From Bog-473 sp963706555 (GTDB taxonomy: Bacteria > Actinomycetota > Acidimicrobiia > Acidimicrobiales > RAAP-2): DNA of 64,000 nucleotides. This document shows, one piece after another, positions 35,877 through 44,182 of this stretch. The notes under the pieces are model-generated. The model did no database searches, had not been told where the DNA came from, and worked only from the letters and a program-made list of their open reading frames with translations. A program made the translations under genes and the position numbers. How positions within the stretch are numbered: the first letter of the stretch is position 1; each line of letters starts with the position of its first letter. The stretch lies in assembly GCA_963706555.1 (NCBI GenBank), contig OY970164.1:1612001-1676000 (forward strand), in the 5' to 3' direction.

Positions 35877-35880
35877 CCAG

Positions 35881-35902
35881 TCCCTGACGTCCATGTCAGG
35901 GA
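35881..35902. promoter_or_regulatory. Palindromic operator candidate before the transporter operon
   Basis: Perfect 8-bp arms TCCCTGAC (35881-35888) and GTCAGGGA (35895-35902) around a 6-bp centre, 15 bp before the GTG start of the MFS-LivF gene. Its size and symmetry resemble TetR- or GntR-family operators. No regulator gene is adjacent. It could also fold as a hairpin. Confidence 0.45.
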
Positions 35903-35916
35903 TAGAGTGCGGCCCA

Positions 35917-38121
35917 GTGAACGAAGAGCCGCTCTTCGACTTTGCCGTCCCCGACGATCTCCTGCGCGAAGCGGTGAAGCACGCGCGAGATCCCGAGGTG
36001 CTGGCCGATGTGGCGCTCATGCCCGGGACAGGCGACGGGAAGCCGCCGCAGTTGCTAGGGATCCTCCACACGTCGGGCTGGTCGCCCCTCGTCATGATGA
36101 CGGTGGCCGCGCTGATCCCGGGCACCTTCGGGAACGGGATCAACCTCATCGGGCGTAACTTGCAGGACTCGTTCCACATGTCCAACGCCTCACTGGGTGC
36201 GGTGGCCTTCGTGGCGCAGGTGGCCCAGTTGCTCTGGGCCGTCCCACTGGCGTTATGGGCCGACCGCGGGAGCCGCAAGCTGGTCGCCGGCCTTTCCCTG
36301 ATCATCTTCTCCATCTTCGGAACGGCCATGGCGTTCGCGCCCAACGTGTGGGCGTTCGCGTTCTTGTACCTGGTGGCGTCCGTCGGATTCGGGGTGAACA
36401 ACACCGTCCACAACTCGTATCTCTCCGACGCCTATCCCGTCGAGGGCCGGGGGCGGGTGTTCAGCTGGCATCAATTGTCGGACCCGCTGTCGCAGACCAT
36501 CGGCATTCTGATCTTCGGCTTCGTCGTCACCGTCGCGCACAGTTGGCGCTACGGACTTCTCATCGCGCTGGCCGGCATTCCCGTGGGCTTCGCGCTCTTC
36601 ACGTTGCGGGAACCGGAGAAAGGAGCCAACGAGAGCAGCCACATCCTCAAGGCGTCGGGCATGGACCTGCAATCGCAGCAGGAGGCGGCGCCACGGGTCC
36701 TCCTCGGCTCCGCCATGACCAGGCTGTTGCGGATCCGTTCGCTCTACTACGAGCTGGTGGCGGTGGCCATCCTCGGCTTCGTGGGCACGGGTGCGCCCCT
36801 CTACGGCAATCTGTTCCTGATCGACAAGTTCCATCTCGACACGGCGAGCCGGAGCGAGTTCTATGCCATCGTCGGTCTGGCCGCCTTCCTCGGCCTCCCG
36901 ATGGCCTATTTCTTCGGCGACCGGTTCTTCCGCAAGGCTCCCCAGCGCCCGTTGGTCGTCGCCGGGTTCTGCATCGCCGCCTACGGCTGCCTCTTCGTGG
37001 CCTCGCTGTACGTCCCGCAACTGTGGATGGTGGGGGGACTGCAATTCCTGGCCAATGCCGCGGTGGCGCCACTGGCGATCTGCATCTTCCTCACTCTGGC
37101 CGCGACCGCACCGCCTGAGATGCGGACGATCTGCTTCGCCATGTTCGGCGTCTACTCCCTCGTGTTCGGAGGGTTCGCGGGCTCGGTGGTCCTCGGCGCG
37201 GTCTCCGACGCCATCGGGGGGCTGCACGGCATTGTCGTGTCCCTCTCGATCATTGCGCCCGTGTCGATCGTGGGCGGGTTCCTGCTCATCCTCGGCTCGC
37301 ACAGCGTGCGCCGCGACATCACCCTGGTGATCGAAGATGTGATCGAGCGCTACACCGAGGGCAAGCGTCGTCAGACAGGCGGGAAGATCCCCGCCCTCCA
37401 GGTGCACAACCTCGATTTCTATTACGGCACCAACCAGGTGCTCTTCGACCTCAACCTCGAGGTGGAGCAGGGCGAGATGGTGGCCCTGCTCGGGACCAAC
37501 GGGGCCGGCAAATCCACGCTGCTCCGGGCCGTCTCGGGGCTCTCGCATCCGCATCGGGGCGTCGTGCGCATTTTCGGGATGAACTCGACGTATCTCGAAC
37601 CCGAGCAGATCATCGAAGAGGGAGTGGCCCTGCTGGTCGGCGGGAAGATGACGTTCTCGGGGCTCTCGGTGCGCGACAACCTGCGCATCGGCGGCCACAC
37701 GATGCGCCGGGACCGCGCCCGCTCCGCCCGCGCGCTCGAAGAAGCACTGGAGGCGTTCCCGGCTCTCAAGGCCCGCCTCGATCAGCCGGCAGGGACCCTC
37801 TCGGGCGGCGAGCAGCAGATGCTGGCTCTGGCCCGGGTCATGATGACCAGACCGCGGCTGCTCCTGATCGACGAGTTGGCGCTCGGCCTCGCTCCCATGA
37901 CCGTGGACGCCCTGATGGCGATGGTCCGCCGCATCAACCAGGAGGGCACCACGGTGATCCTGGTCGAGCAGAGCGTCAACCGCGCCATCAGCCTCGCTGA
38001 CCGGTGCTTCTTCATCGAGCGTGGCGAGCTCCGTTTTGACGGCCCGACAGTCGAGCTCCTCGAGCGGGACGACCTCCTCCGACCCGTGTTCCTCGGCTCC
38101 GCCGCCTCCGGACTGAGCTAG
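35917..38121 (+). CDS. MFS permease fused to a LivF-type ABC ATPase
   Basis: About 734 residues. The first ~480 form a complete MFS-type membrane protein: about 12 helices, with the MFS loop motif LWADRGSRKLVAG near residue 120 and YLSDAYPVEGRGRVFS. The last ~240 are a LivF-type ATPase: Walker A GTNGAGKST near 530, signature LSGGEQQMLALARVM near 635, Walker B LLLIDELALGLAP near 655 and EQSVN. There is no stop or frame break between the halves. It precedes LivHM, LivG and a binding protein, so it supplies the second ATPase of that importer. GTG 35917 is preferred; ATG 35893 lies inside a palindrome. Confidence 0.9.
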   Translation: MNEEPLFDFAVPDDLLREAVKHARDPEVLADVALMPGTGDGKPPQLLGILHTSGWSPLVMMTVAALIPGTFGNGINLIGRNLQDSFHMSNASLGAVAFVAQVAQLLWAVPLALWADRGSRKLVAGLSLIIFSIFGTAMAFAPNVWAFAFLYLVASVGFGVNNTVHNSYLSDAYPVEGRGRVFSWHQLSDPLSQTIGILIFGFVVTVAHSWRYGLLIALAGIPVGFALFTLREPEKGANESSHILKASGMDLQSQQEAAPRVLLGSAMTRLLRIRSLYYELVAVAILGFVGTGAPLYGNLFLIDKFHLDTASRSEFYAIVGLAAFLGLPMAYFFGDRFFRKAPQRPLVVAGFCIAAYGCLFVASLYVPQLWMVGGLQFLANAAVAPLAICIFLTLAATAPPEMRTICFAMFGVYSLVFGGFAGSVVLGAVSDAIGGLHGIVVSLSIIAPVSIVGGFLLILGSHSVRRDITLVIEDVIERYTEGKRRQTGGKIPALQVHNLDFYYGTNQVLFDLNLEVEQGEMVALLGTNGAGKSTLLRAVSGLSHPHRGVVRIFGMNSTYLEPEQIIEEGVALLVGGKMTFSGLSVRDNLRIGGHTMRRDRARSARALEEALEAFPALKARLDQPAGTLSGGEQQMLALARVMMTRPRLLLIDELALGLAPMTVDALMAMVRRINQEGTTVILVEQSVNRAISLADRCFFIERGELRFDGPTVELLERDDLLRPVFLGSAASGLS

Positions 38122-38133
38122 GTCGCCGGGTCG

Positions 38134-40167
38134 ATGCTCGCCGTGTCGGCTCCGAACTTCGTCCTCCTCCAGGGCGTCATCATCGGTCTCGGCTACGGGC
38201 TCTTGGCCATGGGCCTCGTCCTGATCTACCGCACCAATCGGGTCCTCAACTTCGCCCAGGGGCAGGTCGGCGTCATCGCCGCGGTCTTCTTGGTCAAGCT
38301 CACCGCCGATTTCAAGTTCGAGTACTGGTTCGCGCTCGTCCTCTCCATCTCCCTCGCTGCCGCGGTCGGCGCGCTCTCCGAGCTGGTCCTCCGCCGCCTC
38401 TTCAACCGGCCGCGGGTGCTGGTGATGGTGGCCACCATCGGGTTGAGCCAGGTGCTCTTGGCGTTGACCGCGCTCCCGTTCATCCGCCCGCACAATCTCT
38501 ACAAGCCGGTGCCGGTACCGTTCGACCTGTCGTTCACCCTGGGCACGACCATCTTCTCCCCGGGCGAAGTGCTGACCCTCATTGTGGCGCCGCTCGTGGC
38601 CGTGGCCTTGGCGCTGGCCGTGCGCTCCACGGGTTGGGGCCTCAACATGCGTGCGATGTCGGAGAACGCCGACTCGGCCCGACTCTCGGGCGTGTGGATA
38701 CGCCGGACCTCCACGCTCACCTGGACGGTCGCCGGCGCGCTCTCCGCCTTCACGGCCATTCTCAATGCCCCGGGCCAGACCAGCGCGCTGACCCAGGTCC
38801 TGAGCCCCGACCTCCTCCTCTTCGCGCTCACCGCCGCGCTGGTCGGGGCCATGATCAACCTCACCGTGGCCTTCGTCGCCGGGATCGGCGTCGGGGTGCT
38901 CTACGAGTTGCTGCAGTGGAACATCTCGTCGACGGCCAACCAGCAACTGGTCCTGTTCATCGTGTTGCTCCTCGTGCTGCTGATCCGCGTTCGGGCGCTG
39001 CGCAAGGACAGCCGTTCGGCGGAGCGCTCGACGTGGCAGCACGGCGCGGTCACGGTGCGGGCCACCGCAGACGCCCTGCGGAACCGGATTTCGGTGTCGG
39101 GCATGTGGGCGGCCGCGCTGGGCGCGGCGATCCTGCCGCTTCTCCTTAACGTCGGGAACAACTATCTCTTCAGCCAGGTCTGTATCTATGCGGTGATCGC
39201 CCTCTCGCTCACGATCCTGACGGGGTGGGCCGGACAGGTCTCGTTAGGCCAATTCGGCCTGGTGGCGGTGGGGGCCCTGATGGCGGCGCACCTGGGCTCA
39301 TCGATCCCGCTGCCGTTGCTGCTGCTCTTCGCCGGCGCGGTCACCGCCCTGGTCGCCATCATCGTCGGCCTGCCGGCGCTGCGCCTGCCGGGATTGTTCC
39401 TTGCCGTGACGACGCTGGCCTTTGCCATCTTCATGCAGGCCGCGGTCCTGGCGACACCGTGTTGGACCGTGCCGGGCCTCCACAAGATCCTCTGTACGGG
39501 CCTGCCGAACCCCGCATCCACGCTGATCAGCCGGCCCTCACTGTTCGGGCTCGGTCTGCATTCGGAGCGCACGTTTGCCTGGTTCTCCCTGGGCATCCTT
39601 CTGCTGACGATCCTCGCCGTGCGGACCTGGCGCGACAAGGGCGTGGCCCGCAGGCTGATCGCCGTGCGCGACAACGAGCTCGGTGCGGCGGCCATGGGCA
39701 TTCCGGTGCTGCGCACGAAGTTATTGGCGTTCGGGCTCTCGGGGTTCATGGCCGGCTACGCCGGCGTTTGTCTCGCGTTCGCCACCCAGCGGTTCAGCAC
39801 GGCCACCTTCGACCCGACGATTTCGTTCATCATCATCTCCATGGTCGTGATCGGCGGGCTGGGCTCCGTCGCCGGGGCGGTGCTCGGTGCGCTGTATCTC
39901 GAAGGCCTCCCTGCGCTCTTCGGTGCCAACCCGACCATTCAATTCCTCACCAGCGGCCTCGGTCTGATCGCGTTCATCCTCTACCTTCCCGGTGGCCTGG
40001 GTGAGCTCCTCCATCGCTCGGTGGACGTGTGCACCGTGGGTGTGCGGTTCGCCCAGGAGCGCTGGGCCTCCTCCCGTCCGGGGGGCTCTCCGCCGGGGAC
40101 CGACACGGTGACCGCACCAACAGGACCCGAGCCCGGGACGCTGATGCCCGAGGTTGTCGAGTCGTGA
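38134..40167 (+). CDS. LivH-LivM fused branched-chain-amino-acid-type ABC permease
   Basis: 677 residues. The N-terminal half (to ~290) is LivH-like (GLGYGLLAMGLVLIYRTNRVLNFAQG, here cited only to place the LivH motif at ~18-42). The C-terminal half (~325-620) is LivM-like, with SLTILTGWAGQVSLGQFG, GLPALRLPGLFLAVTTLAFA and the cytoplasmic AIRDNE-type loop RLIAVRDNELGAAAMGI. A Pro/Gly/Thr-rich tail ends the protein. One chain thus forms the whole translocation path for a hydrophobic amino acid or similar compound. It starts 12 bp after MFS-LivF, and its stop overlaps the livG start (GTGA). Confidence 0.92.
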   Translation: MLAVSAPNFVLLQGVIIGLGYGLLAMGLVLIYRTNRVLNFAQGQVGVIAAVFLVKLTADFKFEYWFALVLSISLAAAVGALSELVLRRLFNRPRVLVMVATIGLSQVLLALTALPFIRPHNLYKPVPVPFDLSFTLGTTIFSPGEVLTLIVAPLVAVALALAVRSTGWGLNMRAMSENADSARLSGVWIRRTSTLTWTVAGALSAFTAILNAPGQTSALTQVLSPDLLLFALTAALVGAMINLTVAFVAGIGVGVLYELLQWNISSTANQQLVLFIVLLLVLLIRVRALRKDSRSAERSTWQHGAVTVRATADALRNRISVSGMWAAALGAAILPLLLNVGNNYLFSQVCIYAVIALSLTILTGWAGQVSLGQFGLVAVGALMAAHLGSSIPLPLLLLFAGAVTALVAIIVGLPALRLPGLFLAVTTLAFAIFMQAAVLATPCWTVPGLHKILCTGLPNPASTLISRPSLFGLGLHSERTFAWFSLGILLLTILAVRTWRDKGVARRLIAVRDNELGAAAMGIPVLRTKLLAFGLSGFMAGYAGVCLAFATQRFSTATFDPTISFIIISMVVIGGLGSVAGAVLGALYLEGLPALFGANPTIQFLTSGLGLIAFILYLPGGLGELLHRSVDVCTVGVRFAQERWASSRPGGSPPGTDTVTAPTGPEPGTLMPEVVES

Positions 40168-41033
40168 GCGGGCCCGGGTCCCGCAGCCGTCCGGCTCGGC
40201 TCACGGTCGAGAACCTCGCCGTGACCTTCGGCGGGGTCCATGCGGTCGACGACGTCAGCTTCACAGCAGAGCCTGGCGCCATCGTCGGGCTGATCGGTGC
40301 CAACGGGTCGGGGAAGACCACCACGCTCGACATGGTGTCGGGCCTTGTCGCGCCGCTCCGGGGCACGGTGCGGCTCGACGGCACGGACCTGGCCGAGTAC
40401 CTGCCCGAGGAACGGGAGCGCATCGGGATCGTCCGGTCGTTCCAGGACTGCCGCCTCTTCCCCGAGTTGTCGGTGCTCGACGTCTTGATGCTCTGTGAAG
40501 ACGTCAAGCACGAGGTGGCCGTCGTGTCGACCACCCTGCAGCTGCCCTGGGCCCGGCGGGCGGAGAAGCGGAAGCGGGCTGCGGTCGACGAGGTCATCGG
40601 CGCATTCGGGCTGGAGCGCTTCCGCCATCACCGCACCGCTGAGCTCTCGACGGGCACGCGGCGCGTGGTCGATCTGGCGTCGATCATCCTCGCCGCGCCC
40701 CGCCTGCTCCTGCTGGACGAGCCCACGGCCGGCATCGCGCAGCGTGAAGCTGAGGCCTTCATTCCGTTGTTGCGCCGCCTGCACCAGGTTGCCGACACGA
40801 CGATCGTGCTCGTCGAGCACGACGTCCCTCTTGTCTTCGAGTTGTGCACCAGCGTGGTGGTCATGGAGCTCGGGCGGGTGGTAGCCGACGGACCGCCCGA
40901 CGTGGTGCGCGCTGACCCGCGTGCACTGGCGGCGTACCTTGGTGCGAGCGACGAAGCGATCTTTGCCTCGGGCCCGAGCGGGTCGAGTGCACAGGGCGTG
41001 CCCGGCAGACAACCGGACGTCGAGGGGGAGTAA
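40164..41033 (+). CDS. LivG-type ABC ATPase with LSTGT signature
   Basis: 289 residues. Walker A GANGSGKTT, Walker B LLLLDEPTAGIAQREAE and H-loop VEHDVPLVFELC are normal for LivG. The signature motif is LSTGTRRVVDLA instead of LSGGQ, as seen in some actinobacterial LivG relatives (from memory). GTG 40164 overlaps the LivHM stop by 4 bp. Its partner ATPase is the LivF domain of the MFS fusion. A Ser/Gly-rich tail ends the protein 13 bp before the binding-protein gene. Confidence 0.9.
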   Translation: MSGPGSRSRPARLTVENLAVTFGGVHAVDDVSFTAEPGAIVGLIGANGSGKTTTLDMVSGLVAPLRGTVRLDGTDLAEYLPEERERIGIVRSFQDCRLFPELSVLDVLMLCEDVKHEVAVVSTTLQLPWARRAEKRKRAAVDEVIGAFGLERFRHHRTAELSTGTRRVVDLASIILAAPRLLLLDEPTAGIAQREAEAFIPLLRRLHQVADTTIVLVEHDVPLVFELCTSVVVMELGRVVADGPPDVVRADPRALAAYLGASDEAIFASGPSGSSAQGVPGRQPDVEGE

Positions 41034-41046
41034 GGATGGAGGCACC

Positions 41047-42549
41047 ATGACAGCGTCCGCCCGGAGTGGATCGTTCCATGCACCCAACCCGCTGGCACCG
41101 CTCGGGCGCAGCTGGCGCCGCCTGCGCCGCCGCCCACTCCCCATGCAGCTGCGGACTGCGTCCATCGTGCTCGGGGTCGTCGTCGGGCTCGTCCTCTGGC
41201 TCGCCCTCGCCCCTTCGGCCGGCGCAGCCGAGGCGCCGACGCCGGTCAGCCAAGCCAGCACCAGCGCACGGGGCGTCACCGCGCACGCCATCAACGTGGT
41301 CTTCCCCGTGGTCGCCATCAACAGCGAGGCAGGGCAGCTGGGCTTCGCGGAGGACAAGGAGTACAACGAGCAGACCTACGCCATCCATCTTTACGTGAAC
41401 CAGATCAATGCGGCAGGTGGGATCCACGGTCGCACGATCAACCCGATCATCGTCAGCTACGACCCCGCCAATGCAACCGAGATGCGTTCGCTCTGCCAAC
41501 AGTGGACCCAGGGCAATCCGCCCGTGTTCGCCGTCATCGACGGGATCGGCACCTGGACGGGGGACAACGAGCTCTGCGTGACCCAGGAGGGGCACACGCC
41601 GATGATCGCGGCATGGACGACGACCACCAACTGGACCGATCAGGGTTCCCCGTATCTGTGGTGGACCGGGGCCGACCAGGCACCGGTGCTGAAGGCCACC
41701 GTGCAGTGGGGCGTCGCCTCGGGCCGTCTCGGCAAGGGCAAGAAGGTGGGCATCGTCGTGTCGGACCAGTCCGGCGACCAGGCCGCGCTTCATTCCTTTC
41801 TGTTGCCCGACCTCAAGGCGGTGGGGATCACCCCGCAGGTGTACACCGTCGCCGCCGGTCTCAACGAGACCGCGAGCACCGACTCCGACGCGCAGCTGGC
41901 CGTCGAGCGGCTCAAGGCGGCCGGTGTGCAATCGGTGATCCCCATGTTGCCCGAGAACGCCTTCTTCCCTTACATCGGGGCAGAGAACCAGCAGAAGTTC
42001 TTCCCCCAACTACTCCTGAGCGACTACCAGTCGAGCATCGAGGTGGCGCTGGGCCTCATCCCCGTGCCCTACGAGACCGCCCTCAACGGGCAAGAAGGCG
42101 TCACGACGGAGACATTGGGAGGCTTCGACGACGCACGGCCCGAGGCACAAGGCGGTTATGACCCCGGGGTGCGGTCCTGTTACGCCACGTGGCACAAGGC
42201 GCACCCCAAGCCGATCAAGGGGACCACGAGCTTCTACATCGAGGAACAGGGGCCGATCCAGGCCTGGTGCACCTCGATCCGGCTCTTTGCGGAGGCGGCG
42301 ACGAAGGCCGGGTCAACGCTGAACCGGCGCACGTTCGTCACCGCTCTCTCCGACATCAAGGACTTTCCTGGTGGCCTGTCGCCGGTCCTGACCTTCGGCC
42401 CCGACAAGTTCTACGGCCCCACCAGCTACACCGTGGTGAAGATCCACAACAACGTGCCGCCGTCGTCGCAGTGCGACCTCAAAACCAACCACAAACCGCA
42501 AGGCACGTGTTGGGTCGTGGTGCAAAAGGGGAAGCCGCTGCCCGCATAG
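41047..42549 (+). CDS. ABC transporter substrate-binding protein (Leu/Ile/Val-type)
   Basis: 500 residues from ATG 41047 with a strong GGAGG site. A basic ~35-residue n-region leads into a membrane/signal helix (about 38-58) ending in AGAAEA. The mature part has the periplasmic-binding type I pattern: INVVFPVV, YVNQINAAGGIHGRTI, VGIVVSDQSGDQA, AVERLKAAGVQSVIPML and FAEAATKAGSTLNRRTF. It is the last gene of the transporter operon. No lipobox is evident. The ligand may be an amino acid, amide or aromatic acid. Confidence 0.9.
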   Translation: MTASARSGSFHAPNPLAPLGRSWRRLRRRPLPMQLRTASIVLGVVVGLVLWLALAPSAGAAEAPTPVSQASTSARGVTAHAINVVFPVVAINSEAGQLGFAEDKEYNEQTYAIHLYVNQINAAGGIHGRTINPIIVSYDPANATEMRSLCQQWTQGNPPVFAVIDGIGTWTGDNELCVTQEGHTPMIAAWTTTTNWTDQGSPYLWWTGADQAPVLKATVQWGVASGRLGKGKKVGIVVSDQSGDQAALHSFLLPDLKAVGITPQVYTVAAGLNETASTDSDAQLAVERLKAAGVQSVIPMLPENAFFPYIGAENQQKFFPQLLLSDYQSSIEVALGLIPVPYETALNGQEGVTTETLGGFDDARPEAQGGYDPGVRSCYATWHKAHPKPIKGTTSFYIEEQGPIQAWCTSIRLFAEAATKAGSTLNRRTFVTALSDIKDFPGGLSPVLTFGPDKFYGPTSYTVVKIHNNVPPSSQCDLKTNHKPQGTCWVVVQKGKPLPA

Positions 42550-42604
42550 GCCCGTGAGACAACGGTCCGTGGCGCAGAGACCTGTTGGACAAGGGTCCGT
42601 GGTG

Positions 42605-42622
42605 CGCGCTCACAAGAGCGCG
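42605..42622. terminator. Stem-loop between convergent genes
   Basis: CGCGCTC (42605-42611), loop ACAA, GAGCGCG (42616-42622). It overlaps the stop codon of the CadD-like gene and follows the binding-protein gene by 55 bp. The stem is GC-rich but has no U-run, so any terminator function, perhaps bidirectional, is tentative. Just upstream, an 18-bp imperfect direct repeat (gacaa-ggtccgtgg) lies in 42551-42605. Confidence 0.4.
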
Positions 42623-43209
42623 GAGAGTGTGCCTGCCTCAATCAGCACGAGGATGCCGATGACGCAGTACAGGACCGGCGTGGCCACGACGCCGATGGCC
42701 GTCATGGACCCGCGCACGCGGGGGTGCCGGCCGGCCCACAGGATGAAGAAGGTGAGAAGCACTTCGCACGCGGCGAAGATCAGCAGTGTGCCGACGGTGC
42801 CGCGGACGTGCGCCACCCGGAACAGCGGTATGTAGACAGCGAGGTTGTCCCCACCGGCGCCGATGGTCACGATCGCGGCCGCGAAGAATCCGCTCCCGAT
42901 CGCGCGGTTCGCCACGCGGGCGCCGCTCTCGGCGTGCCGGAGCCCGATGAGCCCCCGGATCCCCAGCGCCAGCGGGACCAGGCCCAGGAGGCCGATCACC
43001 CGGGTGGAGATCTCGAACAAGAGGAGTGCCATGCCGAGGGCGGCGAGGACGAGTGCGGCGAATCCGACCACCTGACCCGCGGCGATCCGCCGTGCTCGTT
43101 CGGGCGGTGCCGTGGCCACCATGGCCACGGTCACCACCGCGTTGTCGATGTTCGTACTGGCGAACGCGCCCGCGGCAAGTCCGAGAACCGCCGGGAGACC
43201 GGCCGACAT
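42610..43209 (-). CDS. CadD-family cation resistance transporter
   Basis: 199 residues, about six membrane helices. The characteristic CadD segments are present: GAFASTNIDNAVVTVAMVA at the N-terminus and a second conserved acidic loop GAGGDNLAVYIPLF. These acidic residues in membrane loops are thought to bind Cd2+ or similar ions. ATG 43209 begins directly before the conserved first helix. The dioxygenase gene upstream on the same strand ends 13 bp before this start. Confidence 0.85.
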   Translation of the reverse strand: MSAGLPAVLGLAAGAFASTNIDNAVVTVAMVATAPPERARRIAAGQVVGFAALVLAALGMALLLFEISTRVIGLLGLVPLALGIRGLIGLRHAESGARVANRAIGSGFFAAAIVTIGAGGDNLAVYIPLFRVAHVRGTVGTLLIFAACEVLLTFFILWAGRHPRVRGSMTAIGVVATPVLYCVIGILVLIEAGTLSALL

Positions 43210-43222
43210 CCGATGCGGCTCG

Positions 43223-44083
43223 TCAGGCGTGGTTGGGGGCGGGCATGGCCGGACCGAAGGGGCGGTCGCCGCGGAGAGTGACGCGGTGGGCGTAGCGAGG
43301 GGCGTCACCGTAGTCGTCCAGTGCGTAGTGCAACGTGGCCCGGTTGTCCCAGAAGGCCACCGACCCCGCCTTCCAACGGAAGCGGCAGGTGAACTCCGGC
43401 TGGACGCAGTGGCGGTAGAGCATTTCGAGGATGGCGTTGCTCTCGTTTTTCGAGAGTCCGAGGAGCGCCTGGGTGAACTGCCCGTTGACGAAGAGCCCAT
43501 TGCGCCCGTTCTCGGGATGCGTCCGGACGACCGGGTGCAGGGACGGCAACAACTTCTCACGCCACGTGCCGTTCCACTCGTAGCCGCCGCGGGCGTCGAC
43601 GTCGGCGGCGAACCAGGGATCGTGGTGGATGGCGATGAGGCCGTCGCACATCGCGCGGACGACCGGCGCCAGGCCGTCGTAGGCGTCCTGCAGGCTGGCC
43701 CACATGGTGTCGCCGCCGACCTCGGGTGCCTCGAGCATGTAGAGGATCGATCCCATCGCCGGAGTCTCCAGAAAGGTCACATCGGTGTGCCACCAGCTGG
43801 CGCGGTCCACTTTGCCGTCGATGGCGAGGACCTCGGTACTCTCGTCGATGGCCGGGAGAACCGGGTGGGCCTCGGTCACCTCGCCGAATTGGCGCGCGAA
43901 GTCGGCCTCTTGCTGCGGGGTGAGGGACTGGTCGCGGAAGAAGATCACGTGGTGGGTGTTCAACGCCGCCCGCACCGCAGCGACCACTTCGGGTGTCAGC
44001 GCGACCGAGAGGTCGATGTCCCGGATCTCTGCACCGATAGTCGGAGAGAGAGGGTGCACGCTGAGACGAGTGGCGAGGGTCAC
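43223..44083 (-). CDS. TauD/TfdA-family Fe(II)/2-oxoglutarate dioxygenase
   Basis: 286 residues, TauD-like double-stranded beta-helix. Iron ligands: His-x-Asp in SWWHTDVTF and the distal His in RYAHRVTLRGDRP, with the 2-oxoglutarate Arg downstream. Further family landmarks are TIGAEIRDIDLS, VIFFRDQSLTPQQ and FWDNRATLHYALDDY. Such enzymes hydroxylate taurine, alkylsulfates or aryloxyacids; the substrate is open. The start is GTG 44083 with a weak ribosome site. It is transcribed divergently from the esterase gene, 99 bp apart. Confidence 0.92.
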   Translation of the reverse strand: MTLATRLSVHPLSPTIGAEIRDIDLSVALTPEVVAAVRAALNTHHVIFFRDQSLTPQQEADFARQFGEVTEAHPVLPAIDESTEVLAIDGKVDRASWWHTDVTFLETPAMGSILYMLEAPEVGGDTMWASLQDAYDGLAPVVRAMCDGLIAIHHDPWFAADVDARGGYEWNGTWREKLLPSLHPVVRTHPENGRNGLFVNGQFTQALLGLSKNESNAILEMLYRHCVQPEFTCRFRWKAGSVAFWDNRATLHYALDDYGDAPRYAHRVTLRGDRPFGPAMPAPNHA

Positions 44084-44182
44084 GGGGCGAATTGTGCCCG
44101 AGATCCCGGACCACCTCAATCCGGTCCTCCCACGGGGCCTACATTGCATCGGGAGCACCGATGTTCGACGAGAGGGGTATGG

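Noticed and set aside
36253..39042. Antisense open frame of over 900 codons opposite the MFS-LivF and LivHM genes
   Set aside because: The composition (Glu, His, Arg, Asp rich) is the mirror of hydrophobic membrane-protein codons; it has no domain or ribosome site.
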